Source: Pseudoneurospora amorphoporcata (lineage: Eukaryota; Ascomycota; Sordariomycetes; Sordariales; Sordariaceae). Taken from it: a stretch of 10,482 nt of DNA. The position numbers and the translations under genes were made by a program. The notes under the pieces were generated by a model that worked only from the letters and a program-made list of their open reading frames with translations, ran no database searches and was not told the origin of the DNA. Where the stretch lies: the NCBI GenBank assembly GCA_033297205.1, contig MU859534.1, forward strand, positions 1 through 10,482. Reading direction: 5' to 3'. Shown here in pieces: positions 1 to 7,477 of this stretch (its first letter is position 1; every line of letters starts with the position of its first letter).

Positions 1-200
1 CAGTCTGCATACGTGTGGATCTTCCTGAATGCCTTCATCCATTCTTCATCTTCCTTTTGGCGCTGTCCTTCATCCGGGCGCCCTGCTTCTTGCTTAGTTA
101 GCTGTGGTTGCTTCTGGGATGACCGTGGCCGAGGGTCTGGCCGTGGGTCCGGCCGAGGGTCCGGCCGAGGTGGGTGTTGTGGCCGGAGGCCATTGAGCAT
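1..200 (-). CDS. Partial hypothetical protein with RPDP repeats, runs off the left edge
   Basis: This minus-strand frame has an ATG at 200-198 and stays open to base 1, so about 66 codons are visible and the C-terminus lies outside the window. Upstream the frame is open back to a stop at 335-333, so the true start could be further 5' or follow an intron. The protein begins MLNGLRPQHPP, then has three to four RPDP repeats (about residues 11-23). A charged stretch rich in Gln, Glu and Lys follows, ending EEWMKAFRKIHTYAD. Part of the charged region recurs in damaged form at 1592-1516, so it belongs to a repeated family, perhaps a mobile-element or other multicopy gene. I do not recognise the family. 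The reading frame has no stop, unlike its second copy. Compositional bias and the repeat make it a believable coding fragment, but function is unknown. Confidence 0.35.
   Translation of the reverse strand, partial: MLNGLRPQHPPRPDPRPDPRPDPRPRSSQKQPQLTKQEAGRPDEGQRQKEDEEWMKAFRKIHTYAD
127..170. repeat. 12-bp tandem repeat, about 3.7 units
   Basis: Units of the type ggccgagggtcc are repeated with one or two substitutions at 127-138, 139-150, 151-162 and partially 163-170. On the minus strand, read as coding, each unit gives four residues of the RPDP type, so the period preserves the reading frame. That fits a low-complexity protein segment that expanded by slippage. Confidence 0.85.
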
Positions 201-428
201 CTCGAGGCTAATGCCAGGCGTCGAGGCTCTATTAAACCTTGCAACCCTAACCCCTAGACTGTGAGCAATGTCCGTATGACAATGATGACGAAAGAAAGCG
301 CTACGGGAAGAGAAAGAAAGAAGGACAAAATACTAGTGTAGTCTGGAAGTGAAAGTGGGCCAAATGCCAACCAACCTTACCAGGTGGCGGCGGCCCAACA
401 GACTACCCACATCGACCAGGTGGTTGAG

Positions 429-475
429 GAATCCTAACCCTAGTACTGGCTGAGCCAGAACTAGGGTTAGGGTTC
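429..475. repeat. 47-nt near-perfect palindrome with telomere-like arms
   Basis: The left arm 429-444 contains CCTAACCCTAG and the right arm 460-475 contains CTAGGGTTAGGG. They are reverse complements over 16 nt with one mismatch. The centre, CTGGCT-G-AGCCAG (446-458), is itself a perfect 6-bp inverted repeat with a 1-nt spacer. The whole can fold into one long hairpin. The arms match the TTAGGG telomere unit of filamentous ascomycetes for under two units each. A further telomere-like run, AACCCTAACCCCTAG, lies at 243-257. No coding role is visible. It could be a foldback element or a healed break. Confidence 0.8.
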
Positions 476-638
476 TAACCGCTATATCTCGAAACACAGC
501 TCCCCACAATCACTATCGGCTATATTTCCGCACCTCTCGAAGGATTGATTAATTAAAGAAATGCGAGAAAAGAACGAGTTAACGCTATTTCTTATAACGG
601 CCTGGTCATCCGTCGCAACTATATAAGACCACTTAAGC

Positions 639-757
639 AACCGAATTGCCAGCTTCGGTTACTTGTACCCTTTTGCAGGGACACGGGCTGGTTAGTGTAG
701 TGGTCTGCCACTGCCGTGACATTTCTCAGCCCAGAACGGGAACCTGTCCCAACTTTT
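639..757 (+). ncRNA. Candidate Pol III-like structured element (tRNA-related or SINE-like)
   Basis: Several stems lie together here. A 7-bp hairpin AACCGAA/TTCGGTT is at 639-645/654-660. A nested fold spans 678-750: outer GGGACA/TGTCCC (678-683/745-750), middle GGGCTG/CAGCCC (685-690/727-732) and inner GTAGTGG/CCACTGC around a TCTG loop. TAGTGTAGTGG at 693-703 matches the Pol III A-box consensus. A TTTT run at 754-757 begins three bases after the outer stem and could terminate Pol III. TATATAAG at 620-627 could act as an upstream TATA. Against a tRNA: the A box sits too far in, no anticodon arm forms and no good B box (GGTTCRANYCC) is present. A tRNA-derived SINE remnant is one possibility; I could not assign a known family. 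Confidence 0.3.
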
Positions 758-1359
758 CTCTTGTACCTACGTATAAAACAAATTAGAAGGGGAATATTCA
801 ACAACTTATAGAGCACTCGACAGTGTAATAAACGGACTATCAGCTTCCGAAGCAAACGTCCGAGTTGTTGGAGTTGGATTTGTTCTACTAGAAGGCGACC
901 ACAACCAAGCACATCTTGGGCATCTTTTCATTACGCGATTCTATAAATCAATTGCGTTCACAATAGTATTTATAGCACCTATTGTATAAGATTCGCAGTG
1001 CTGATTTGCGTGTTCGGGATCTGAGTCCCGCTATCTGTACCACGGGAGACTGGATTAAGAACAAAAACCGGCAGAAAATAATAATAATACAGCTACGGTT
1101 AATACCGCTTATTTTGAACGCAATGTCCAGCCTTATAAGACTACCCTATATACCATCCCCGGGCTGAATGGGTATCAGAAAGTTAATGAGGTCTTCATTG
1201 AGCAGGCTTTGCAGTTACTCAAGCTGTCTCCTTTGGAACAATCTTTGAATGAACTCTCCTTCACTCCACACAGAGAGTAGAAACTGATTGCCCACCTCAC
1301 TCACCCTGTTTCTGTGACAAGGGCAGAGTCCTGGGCTTAGAACAAAGAGTTCAATTCAG
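758..1359. other. Stretch with no supportable gene
   Basis: Only short, biased or low-content open frames are present. The longest, a plus-strand 61-codon frame at 982-1167, has no recognisable protein character. Bases 1260-1359 lie 3' of the damaged repeat at 1360-1592 on the minus strand and may be its continuation, but the frame there is broken. Confidence 0.5.
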
Positions 1360-1592
1360 CTAATAATCTTTTTTAGTCTCAAAGGCCTTGTTGATCTTCT
1401 CAACCTCCAGGTGAATTTTGGGCTTCAAGGCCTTCTTATGCCAAAGGGAATCAGTACATACTTGAGGTACGTATCAAGCCTTATTACCTGAGTCTTTAAG
1501 GCATCTATCTAACTATCTGCAAACGTGTAGATCTTCCTGAATGTCTTTATTCATTCTCCACCTTCCTTCTGGCGTTGTCCTTCATCTGGGCG
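1360..1592 (-). pseudogene. Damaged second copy of the fragment at the left edge
   Basis: Bases 1516-1592 align without gaps to 4-80, with 67 of 77 positions equal. Nine of the ten differences are transitions. On the minus strand the frame reads RPDEGQRQKEGGE, then a TGA at 1553-1551 where the left copy has TGG (Trp), followed by ATA for ATG. It continues KTFRKIYTFADS, a TAG, and IDALKTQVIRLDTYLKYV. After a frame change comes a Lys-rich piece ending EKINKAFETKKDY at a TAG (1362-1360). The G-to-A changes producing the stop are of RIP type. The family is not recognised. The relic abuts the 5' end of the methyltransferase relic on the other strand, so that gene may have been cut by this element. 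Confidence 0.55.
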
Positions 1593-1680
1593 TAAAACCA
1601 GGATGTGTTATTAGCCGTCTATTTTCCTCTAGAGCCTGAACAGGGCATTGAACAGGGCATCTAGTCTCGTACACGTATAG

Positions 1681-2930
1681 GAGCTGGATGAGGACAATGA
1701 CTCGACCCTGGGAAGCGACGCCGAAAGTTGACCGCCTCGATCGCTTCCAGCATTTTACACTACCGTAATGTCCTGGGACGAACCTACCACAGCGATTTTG
1801 TAACTGACGGAGAGTACTGGTACGTCTGAATTGGAAAGCATTAGCAAGACGAGTGCTATACCCGTTAATATTGTAGAGCTTATCTAACTACTAGTCCATA
1901 TACACTACTTAGGGGCCTAAATAATGCTAAGGCAAATGAGTTGTTGGATATCATGCACGCGGCTATAGTTATATTGTTCGATGGAAAGCTGTATACGTCC
2001 CCGCTCAATGAGAAGGAGATTAAGAACACTATTAATATCGGTACTAGCATTAGTAAACTGATCAACCTGGGCCGCCATCTTTCCCCTTTACTCAACTTTA
2101 CTGACTATCTTTACGTGCAGGAGTCTAGGCCATATAAGACTGACCTATCAGATTCCTAGATCGATCTTCGATTACTGACATATTATTTTTCATATAACAG
2201 TAACTTTGCGGACGATCATCCCAATTACAACGTAATTAGCACCGACATTTCCCTTATTCAACCTAGCTGGGTACCTCCAAACGCCAGCTTCGAGATCAAT
2301 GACGCATCCAAGAAGTGGACCTATCAAGAGAATTACTTCGACTTCATTCACATTCGCTGGCTTACCGGTATTATTAAGGATTGGGATTTCCTATATAAGG
2401 AGGCTTACCGGTGCTGCGAGCCGGGCGGTTGGATTGAACAACTTGACTGCGATGTTGAATTTTTTTGCTTTGATGGAACGATGCCTAACGAATCCGCTAT
2501 AGCCCAGTGGGGTCCAATTTGGAAAGAAGTTGAGCGGAAGACCGGGCTCGACGTCAACGTGGTTTCTTCAGATTCGATGGACAATGGAATGAAGAACGCT
2601 GGGTTCACCAACATTACGTCCGAGGATTACTATATAAGACTTTCCTTATCCGTGAGCCCTTGAGACGAGCTGAAGCTGACCCCGAGATCTAGGTTCCCCT
2701 CGCGCCCTAGTTTAATAACGAGAAGATGAAGCAGCTAGGTCTCTACCAGTCTGTGGCGCTAACACATAACATTGAGGGCTTCTTTGTCTATTTCATGCCC
2801 AACTACCTAAAGTGGACCCCGAAGGAAATCGCAAACTACGCCGTTACTATTCGCCGAGAGTTAGGAAGCTAAGATTCATTCTAACATTAGGTGGCGCATG
2901 GTGAAGGCGCAAAAGCCGCTGGATGCTTAA
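1681..2930 (+). pseudogene. LaeA-like (UMTA-type) SAM-dependent methyltransferase pseudogene, 5' truncated
   Basis: This is a relic of a fungal class I methyltransferase related to the LaeA/UMTA family, whose members include regulators of secondary metabolism. Exons recognised: 1681-1819 (ELDEDNDSTLGSDAES, then GRTYHSD), 1913-2052 (ILFDGKLY), about 2190-2630 and 2693-2930. The last two carry TDISLIQPSWVPPN, FDFIHIRWLTG, CCEPGGWIE, AQWGPIW and the C-terminus KAQKPLDA. Intron 1820-1912 keeps GTACGT, CTAAC and TAG; intron 2053-2189 keeps GTAAAC and TTACTGAC. Damage: a 1-nt loss at 1729, motif I changed to IGTSIS (two Gly-to-Ser by G-to-A), TAA replacing Trp near 2194, a lost donor after 2630, TAG for Trp at 2708-2710, and a 1-nt gain near 2864. 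The first exon is missing or unrecognisable; its acceptor (TAG, 1678-1680) remains. The middle 154-codon block at 2199-2660 is still open. No active enzyme can be made. Confidence 0.92.
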
Positions 2931-4079
2931 GGTGGATAACCGACGGGAGGCAATGCCAAACGGTAGTGGGTGTTGTAAATGTGAATATTTCAGCGGAGGG
3001 TCGTATATGTATCGTGCCGATGCTTTTGGTTATCAATATAGCCAGTATATTAAGTAAATAGCGATTTAGATATGAATTCTTCTCATTATTTTTATACCGT
3101 CATTTTGGAAACTGCCGTTAAAGATTATAGATCCCCTTGCAACCTATCTTCCCACCCACTCTCCGCTCCCGTCTAATGAATAAAGTTCATCGCTATTACT
3201 TCAGCCTTACCCGTAACACCTACCTACCTAGCGTATGCCCACCGAGTCCCCGGACTCGGTCTCTTCTCTCTCACATCTTGTTTTCTCTTTATCCCAATGT
3301 ATATATAGTGGCATCCAGGTAACATACAATACAAACCTAGAGGTATCATACATATTGAATACACGGAAACGCTGCGCTATATAATCGATAGATAAGTTAA
3401 TGCGATAGTGATGATTGCTAGCAAAGTATCGTAAGTCAGACGATGACCGTCTTTTATAGACGGAGTTCGTAGTATTTGGGGGGAAAGGGATTATTGTAGG
3501 CGCAGGTGGTTGACCGTTTCGACGTGCTTTCATTTACCTAGAGGTAGGTAGAGTAAAACGCCACTCGGGTTTCCTTAGATACCTTAGTCAAATAGTATGG
3601 TACTACTATTGGGAAGACGCCAGGGTATTATAAAGCTACCAATATAGTAGATATATTTTCGATATTACGCTCTTTGGTTTCGCTGCTAAATGTGATGACT
3701 TGGAGGGACGTCGTGAGTGGAGACTAAATACTCCGTACGTCGAAAAAAGACATACCCGAGCTGAGCTGAGGAAGACACGCCGGTGGGGAGCTTTGCGCTA
3801 ACAGACACTAGCAAATCCTTTGCGATCATTGGTATAAGAGTATTAGTGCACATTTGGATGCAGGTGGAGGCCGGGTAAGGCTGAAGGCATATGCCCGGTC
3901 TGGGTCAACCCTGTAAAATAAGTGTGACGGTCATCCGAGGTTTTAACTAGTATGTTGTTTTCAGATTATTCACAGAAAAAGAGATATGAAGCTTGTCCTA
4001 AGGTAGAGGTATCCAACCGCCCATCGTGGGAGATTAGGTAGGTAACCAGCCCCGGTCGGTGTTGTTGCCCAGCCGTATA
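2931..4079. other. Spacer between the two convergent methyltransferase relics, no gene seen
   Basis: This stretch separates the 3' ends of the two relics. The longest open frame, 101 codons at 3533-3228 on the minus strand, is low in recognisable features and I treat it as chance. TACCTA/TAGGTA-type short repeats occur at 3218-3230 and 3535-3552, as is common in such genomes. The 3' flanks of the two relics do not resemble each other, so the duplication, if it included flanks, has decayed beyond recognition here. Confidence 0.5.
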
Positions 4080-4984
4080 TTAAGCATCCAATGGCTTCTG
4101 GCCATACACCATGCGGTAGATGAAGTACGGATGAAGGGTAGTGTCCTTCAACTCCTTCTACAAATATTTGATATAGATATTGATCTCCTCCGTGGTCCAT
4201 CCCATTACCTTACTAAATATAAACTGAAGACTACCAGCAAGGTCCTAGTTCATAGCGATATAGAAGTATAGACCAACTTCGTTTAACTTCTTGTCTTTGG
4301 ACCATGGGGAGAGAGGGATCTACAAGTATCCCGTAGTTAGAGTTTCTGGGCTAAACAGACGCTGTGGGAAGCGGAGAACTTACCTTGTAATCCTTCACTA
4401 CTATATTCACGAAACCGGCCTCCTTCATTCCGTTCTCCACTATGTCGTTGCTAAGTAGTTGCTGCCCAATCTTCCCGCAAGCCTCCTCCCACATGGGGCC
4501 CCATTGGCCCAGGGCATGAACCTTAGTGTTCACAGAACTATCGTCTAAGCAAATAGTACCGCTGGAAGCATCCATATGCTCGATGTAACCGCCTGGCTTG
4601 CAGCACCGGTAAGCCTCCTTATAAAAAGCAGACCAGTCTTTGACGGTGCCGGTAAGCCACCGGAGGTGGATGAAGTCGAAGAAATTAGAGTTATAAGTCC
4701 ATTCCTTATTATAGTCGTCGATTTCAAAACGGACATTGGGGGGTACCCAACTGGGCTGGATGGGCGAGATATCAGTACCCATAACATTGCAGTTAGGGAA
4801 TTTATCGGCAAAATCGATTGCCCACAGCCCTAAATGTCGAGTTAATATTTAAGGAACAACCACCAAGATAGTGTAGAAAGTCGGCGTACCTGTGCCTGTG
4901 CCAAGATCAATTGTATTCTCAGGATTTTTGGGAAGAGGGGCATTATAAAGCCTGCCATCTAGATAAATGGTCATCACATAATGG

Positions 4985-5309
4985 CTAGAGGTAGGTAATA
5001 TTTGGTTAGCTATAAGAACTCGAAGTTTCCGGACATGGGGATGCCACGATAGGGTGCTGACGCTCCCGTGAAAAAGGAGAGCTACTGCAGCTTGTACGTC
5101 CCAAATCCAGACGGTCGAAGGGAAGTCTTCGATTTTAGATACTATAAGATTTGACGACAGGTCGACAATAATAGTAGCGCAACCTGATAGCTATTTAGCA
5201 GCCTCATAGGGCCTTGGAGGCGGAGAGACAGATTGAATGGCTCGGATAAAGGTATATATAATAGGTCCTTGAGAGATCAAACCGATGGTGGGAAGCATGT
5301 TTTACTTAC
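4985..5309 (-). other. Oversized third intron of the minus-strand methyltransferase
   Basis: The donor GTAAGT begins at 5309 and the acceptor CTCTAG ends at 4985, with a GCTAAC branch site about 25 bases before the end. Splicing joins GATATTTT to CCATTATGTG, giving LDIFHYVMTIYLDG, exactly the family pattern. At 325 nt it is five times longer than the gene's 60- and 64-nt introns. The plus-strand paralogue has no intron here: it reads straight through LDIMHAA. Nearly all of the extra length is the WD-repeat fragment annotated separately. Confidence 0.85.
5011..5280 (-). pseudogene. WRAP73/WDR8-like WD-repeat gene fragment inside an intron
   Basis: On the same strand as the host gene this frame reads LISQGPIIYTFIRAIQSVSP, a Pro-rich link, one TAG (5187-5185), then LSSNLIVSKIEDFPSTVWIW, DVQAAVALLFHGSVS and TLSWHPHVRKLRVLI. 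The pattern S-x-L-(ILV)-A/V-(ST)-(KR)-x-(DE)-(DN)-x-P-(SN)-x-VWxWD followed by LSP/GSV-x-x-(FL)-x-W-(HD)P is the late-propeller signature of WRAP73/WDR8 proteins, which act at spindle poles and centrosomes. I recognise it from family knowledge, not a search. About 90 residues are present out of a family length above 450, so this is a fragment. A few residues seem lost between DVQAA and ALLFHG. The single stop fits CAG-to-TAG. How it came to lie in a methyltransferase intron is unknown. Confidence 0.7.
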
Positions 5310-5971
5310 AAAATATCTAGCATTTCATTCTGCTTAGCGTCGTTGGGGCCCCTGTATGAAAGTTTAAAATGCTTATTAGCCTTGGGTGTTTCCTCCTACA
5401 TGCGCAGAGCTTCTCTTCATCCATACTCTTCTGGACTCTGGGCTAGAAACGACACCTTATAGACCCAATGCTGAGTTCAGACTGGGCGCTTCGAGCCCTG
5501 ACGAGTAATCCCAAACAGACTTACTAATACTCTCCATCCGTTACGTATCGCTATGGTAAGTTCGGCCGTTCATAGTACGGTATTTAAGGATACTCGAACT
5601 AATCGAAGCAGTCGAACTCTCGATATCACTTCCAATAGTTGAATCCCCATCATTTTCCTCCTCCTTCGGAAGTCCCTATAGTACGTAAGTAAGGTAGAAG
5701 TATGTCAGTGATCAATTCCAATTATAGTTAGGCTTGTGACCGGGCGACGGGGAACGTGAGAGGGCCGTACCTGTTCCGCCCAGTAAGATCCAGGAAGAGG
5801 GCCAGTCGTTTCAGCAGCAGGAGATGCAGGACCGTGCGTAGGTTCTCTCGCAGCCGCTGGAGTTGCGGGAGCAGGCGTGAGTTCTCTCGCAGCAGCGGGA
5901 GACCGGGATATAAGACCGGGCGTAGGTAATTGGGGTGCTGGCGACTAAGCCTTTTTCGCCGGAGAACTCAT

Positions 5972-6646
5972 GGTCGAATCTTGGATATCTTATCTTCTAC
6001 CTGAAATTCAAATTCGGGTGAAGAAGGTGGAACGGCCAAGAAGTGATCTGGGTGCCAGAACCGTCCGATTTATAGAATTCTGCCAGTGCCAAAATGACAG
6101 GCACCCGGTTCGGTTCATTATAGTGTTCAAATGTGATATAGTACTATCAAATGTCACAGCGGATATCAAATGCCCTTCACCGCTCAAAAATTGATATTAG
6201 GCTATGTAATATAACTATAGTATCTAGTCAAAAAGGCACTGGGGAATATATGGGAGCTGCTGGCTAACGCGGTGGCTAGGCCGGATAAATCGACTGTATA
6301 CCATTGTAAATCGACTATGTGGATTGGATATAGCCAATAATAGAGTCATGTTCGCGCCTGCCAAAGTTCGCCGTAGTGAACATCATACAATTATCCTTAC
6401 CAAAAAGTCCTGGAAAATATAAAGACGAAGCGCTCTACTTTGGTGCCTTGATCTGGCTTTGTATGTAGGTTCTTGCTTCCGGTGCTCTTCTACCGCCCTC
6501 GCCTCCTGCTCTATTTGCCTCGCTGGCCATACTTTTACAACCCTGCACGTACTCGTATTCTACAGCAGGAGGACCGAGGAAGGATGTTACGATCCAATCA
6601 GAAACCCCTTATGTAAGCTAGATAGATTGACCAATAGGAGGCAACC
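5972..6646. other. Upstream region of the minus-strand methyltransferase, no gene seen
   Basis: This is the presumptive promoter side of the minus-strand gene and the 5' side of the NACHT fragment. A 74-codon plus frame (5970-6194) overlaps the methyltransferase start in antisense and looks like chance. An 88-codon plus frame (6459-6725) has many Cys and Arg but no family likeness. CCAAT boxes occur at 6595-6599 and 6631-6635. TGTTACGATCCAATCAG around 6583 resembles the start of some fungal LTRs, but I find no matching end. Confidence 0.45.
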
Positions 6647-6697
6647 CGAACCCAGGGTCCCGGAGTCCCGAAAATACGGGACTACGGGACGGGTTCG
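6647..6697. repeat. GC-rich inverted repeat (hairpin) before the NACHT fragment
   Basis: The left arm 6647-6670 (CGAACCC, then TCCCG and AGTCCCG) and the right arm 6677-6697 (CGGGACT, CGGGAC, GGGTTCG) pair with two small interruptions around a 6-nt AAAATA loop. It ends about 16 bases before the first NACHT codon. It may be the end of a foldback element or a breakpoint scar. Confidence 0.75.
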
Positions 6698-6700
6698 AAG

Positions 6701-6713
6701 ACCAATATATAAG
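6701..6713 (+). promoter_or_regulatory. CCAAT plus TATATAAG, possible core promoter
   Basis: ACCAATATATAAG packs a CCAAT pentamer (6702-6706) directly against TATATAAG (6706-6713). It lies immediately 5' of the NACHT reading frame, but that frame starts mid-domain, so the pair probably belongs to inserted sequence and may be fortuitous. Confidence 0.25.
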
Positions 6714-7006
6714 AAGACCGCTTGAAAGTCTCCCTTGAGCTAAATGCGGAATCCGTTGCGGCAGCTGTCGATGCATTCATCTTTTACAAAGTGGACCAAC
6801 TAAGAGAGCTGAAAAAGTACGACTCCACCACGAAAAAGACCGTTCAGGACTACTTGCGCTCCAACGCGCAGGACACGTTCCTCTGGGTGGCGTTGGTCTG
6901 CCAAGTACTTGCAGGCCCGGAGGTTAAGAAATGGCGTACCGAAGAAATGCTACGCAAATTTCCGTCCGGGCTGGATGCTCTATATGCGCGGATGAGAGAG
7001 AAGTAG
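6713..7006 (+). pseudogene. NACHT-domain (STAND/NLR) gene fragment
   Basis: The frame is open from just after a TAA at 6710-6712 to a TAG at 7004-7006. Its sequence, RLKVSLELNAESVAAAVDAF, then YKVDQLRELKKYD, DYLRSNAQDTFLWVALVCQV and KFPSGLDALYARM, is the C-terminal part of the NACHT domain found in fungal NLR-like proteins of the HET-E/HET-D type. Those are signalling NTPases of vegetative incompatibility and immunity-like recognition. FLWVALVCQVL and FPSGLDALYARM are the most telling blocks. The N-terminal effector domain, the P-loop and Walker B parts and all C-terminal repeats (WD40, ankyrin or TPR in relatives) are absent, and no start codon is fitting. The stretch itself carries no internal stop, so loss was by breakage rather than by slow decay. 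Family membership is quite sure; the exact subfamily is not. Confidence 0.85.
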
Positions 7007-7395
7007 TACAAGCCAACCGCATGGTTATGACGTGCCAAGATGGAAGGGAAGAGGTAGGCTGATGCAGGCAGATGAAGGTAGGTTAAGGTAGGTACATGAA
7101 GGAGGTCCATCGTGATCCAACAAGACAACAGCGAGAGACTCCCTTGCCACGCTCTCATCTGCATACACGTAACTGGGCCGAGGAGTACGAAGAACCAATC
7201 AGGAATGGTCTTCTGACCGAGTGCAATCTTGGTGTTACCCGTATAAAAGATCTAGCCGCAGTGTCAGGACGGTCAACTTTTCTTGTAATCCACCCAATTA
7301 TATTCATCTTTTTAGCGCCGGCTCCCCACTTACCGTAATGCCTCCGTAACGAACGATTTGATACGGGAGGTGATTGTTCATTTTTTTGACCCTGC

Positions 7396-7401
7396 CACGT
7401 G
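7396..7401 (+). promoter_or_regulatory. CACGTG E-box in R1
   Basis: CACGTG with the shared flank GATTAAAAGACC is kept in both repeat copies although neighbouring bases differ. It is a palindromic site of the kind bound by bHLH regulators, about 80 bases before the ATG at 7478. Confidence 0.45.
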
Positions 7402-7430
7402 ATTAAAAGACCTGTTTCATGTCCTTCCCA

Positions 7431-7456
7431 CTCCCATAGAAGGTTATCTATGGGAG
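7431..7456. repeat. Perfect 10-bp stem-loop in R1
   Basis: CTCCCATAGA (7431-7440) and TCTATGGGAG (7447-7456) are exact reverse complements around a 6-nt loop. In R2 the left arm is partly kept (CTCCCATA) while the right arm reads TATGAGAG and extra sequence separates the arms. Confidence 0.8.
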
Positions 7457-7477
7457 GAGTTTTTGACAGGGGTTTGG

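Larger units (their letters stand above)
4080..5971 (-). pseudogene. LaeA-like (UMTA-type) SAM-dependent methyltransferase pseudogene, full length
   Basis: All six exons can be read: 5971-5771, 5675-5525, 5351-5310, 4984-4890, 4829-4384 and 4319-4080, about 391 residues, a normal family length. Residues 1-67 form an Ala/Pro/Thr-rich tail from MSSPAKKA to GSYWAEQ. Then come GRTYHSD, WGPNDAKQNEML (118-129), motif I DLGTGTG (158-164), GTDIS (181-185), FDFIHLRWL (214-222), PGGYIE (242-247) and the C-terminal MVYGQKPLDA. Introns have GTACGG, GTAAGT, GTAAGT, GTACGC and GTAAGT donors, YAG acceptors and mostly CTRAC-like branch sites, and every phase fits. Defects: TAG at codon 9 (5947-5945), a 1-nt loss near 5545, Trp118 read as TA/G across a splice, and TAG at 4247-4245 and 4160-4158. 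Most are explained by C-to-T or G-to-A change. The catalytic core (exons 4-5) is undamaged. It could once have methylated a small molecule or acted as a LaeA-type regulator; that is inference from family. Confidence 0.93.

Noticed and set aside
429..475. Head-to-head telomere fusion
   Set aside because: A fusion would read TTAGGG then CCCTAA; here the order is reversed and each arm has under two units.
678..750. Canonical tRNA gene
   Set aside because: The acceptor-like stem and A box are present, but the A box is displaced and no anticodon arm or proper B box can be formed.
1681..2930. Functional LaeA homologue
   Set aside because: The motif I glycines are changed, two frameshifts and several stops are present, and the first exon is missing.
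3228..3533. 101-codon minus-strand open frame in the spacer
   Set aside because: No domain, motif or residue pattern suggests a protein, and its neighbourhood is non-coding. Most likely chance.
4545..4833. Open frames at 4545-4811 and 4576-4833 overlapping exon 5
   Set aside because: They are shadows of the minus-strand methyltransferase exon, whose codons match the family throughout.
6583..6713. Solo LTR beginning TGTTACGATCC
   Set aside because: The start resembles some fungal LTRs, but no matching terminal inverted end, target-site duplication or second copy is visible.
6850..7164. 104-codon minus-strand frame over the NACHT fragment
   Set aside because: It is antisense to clearly recognisable NACHT codons.
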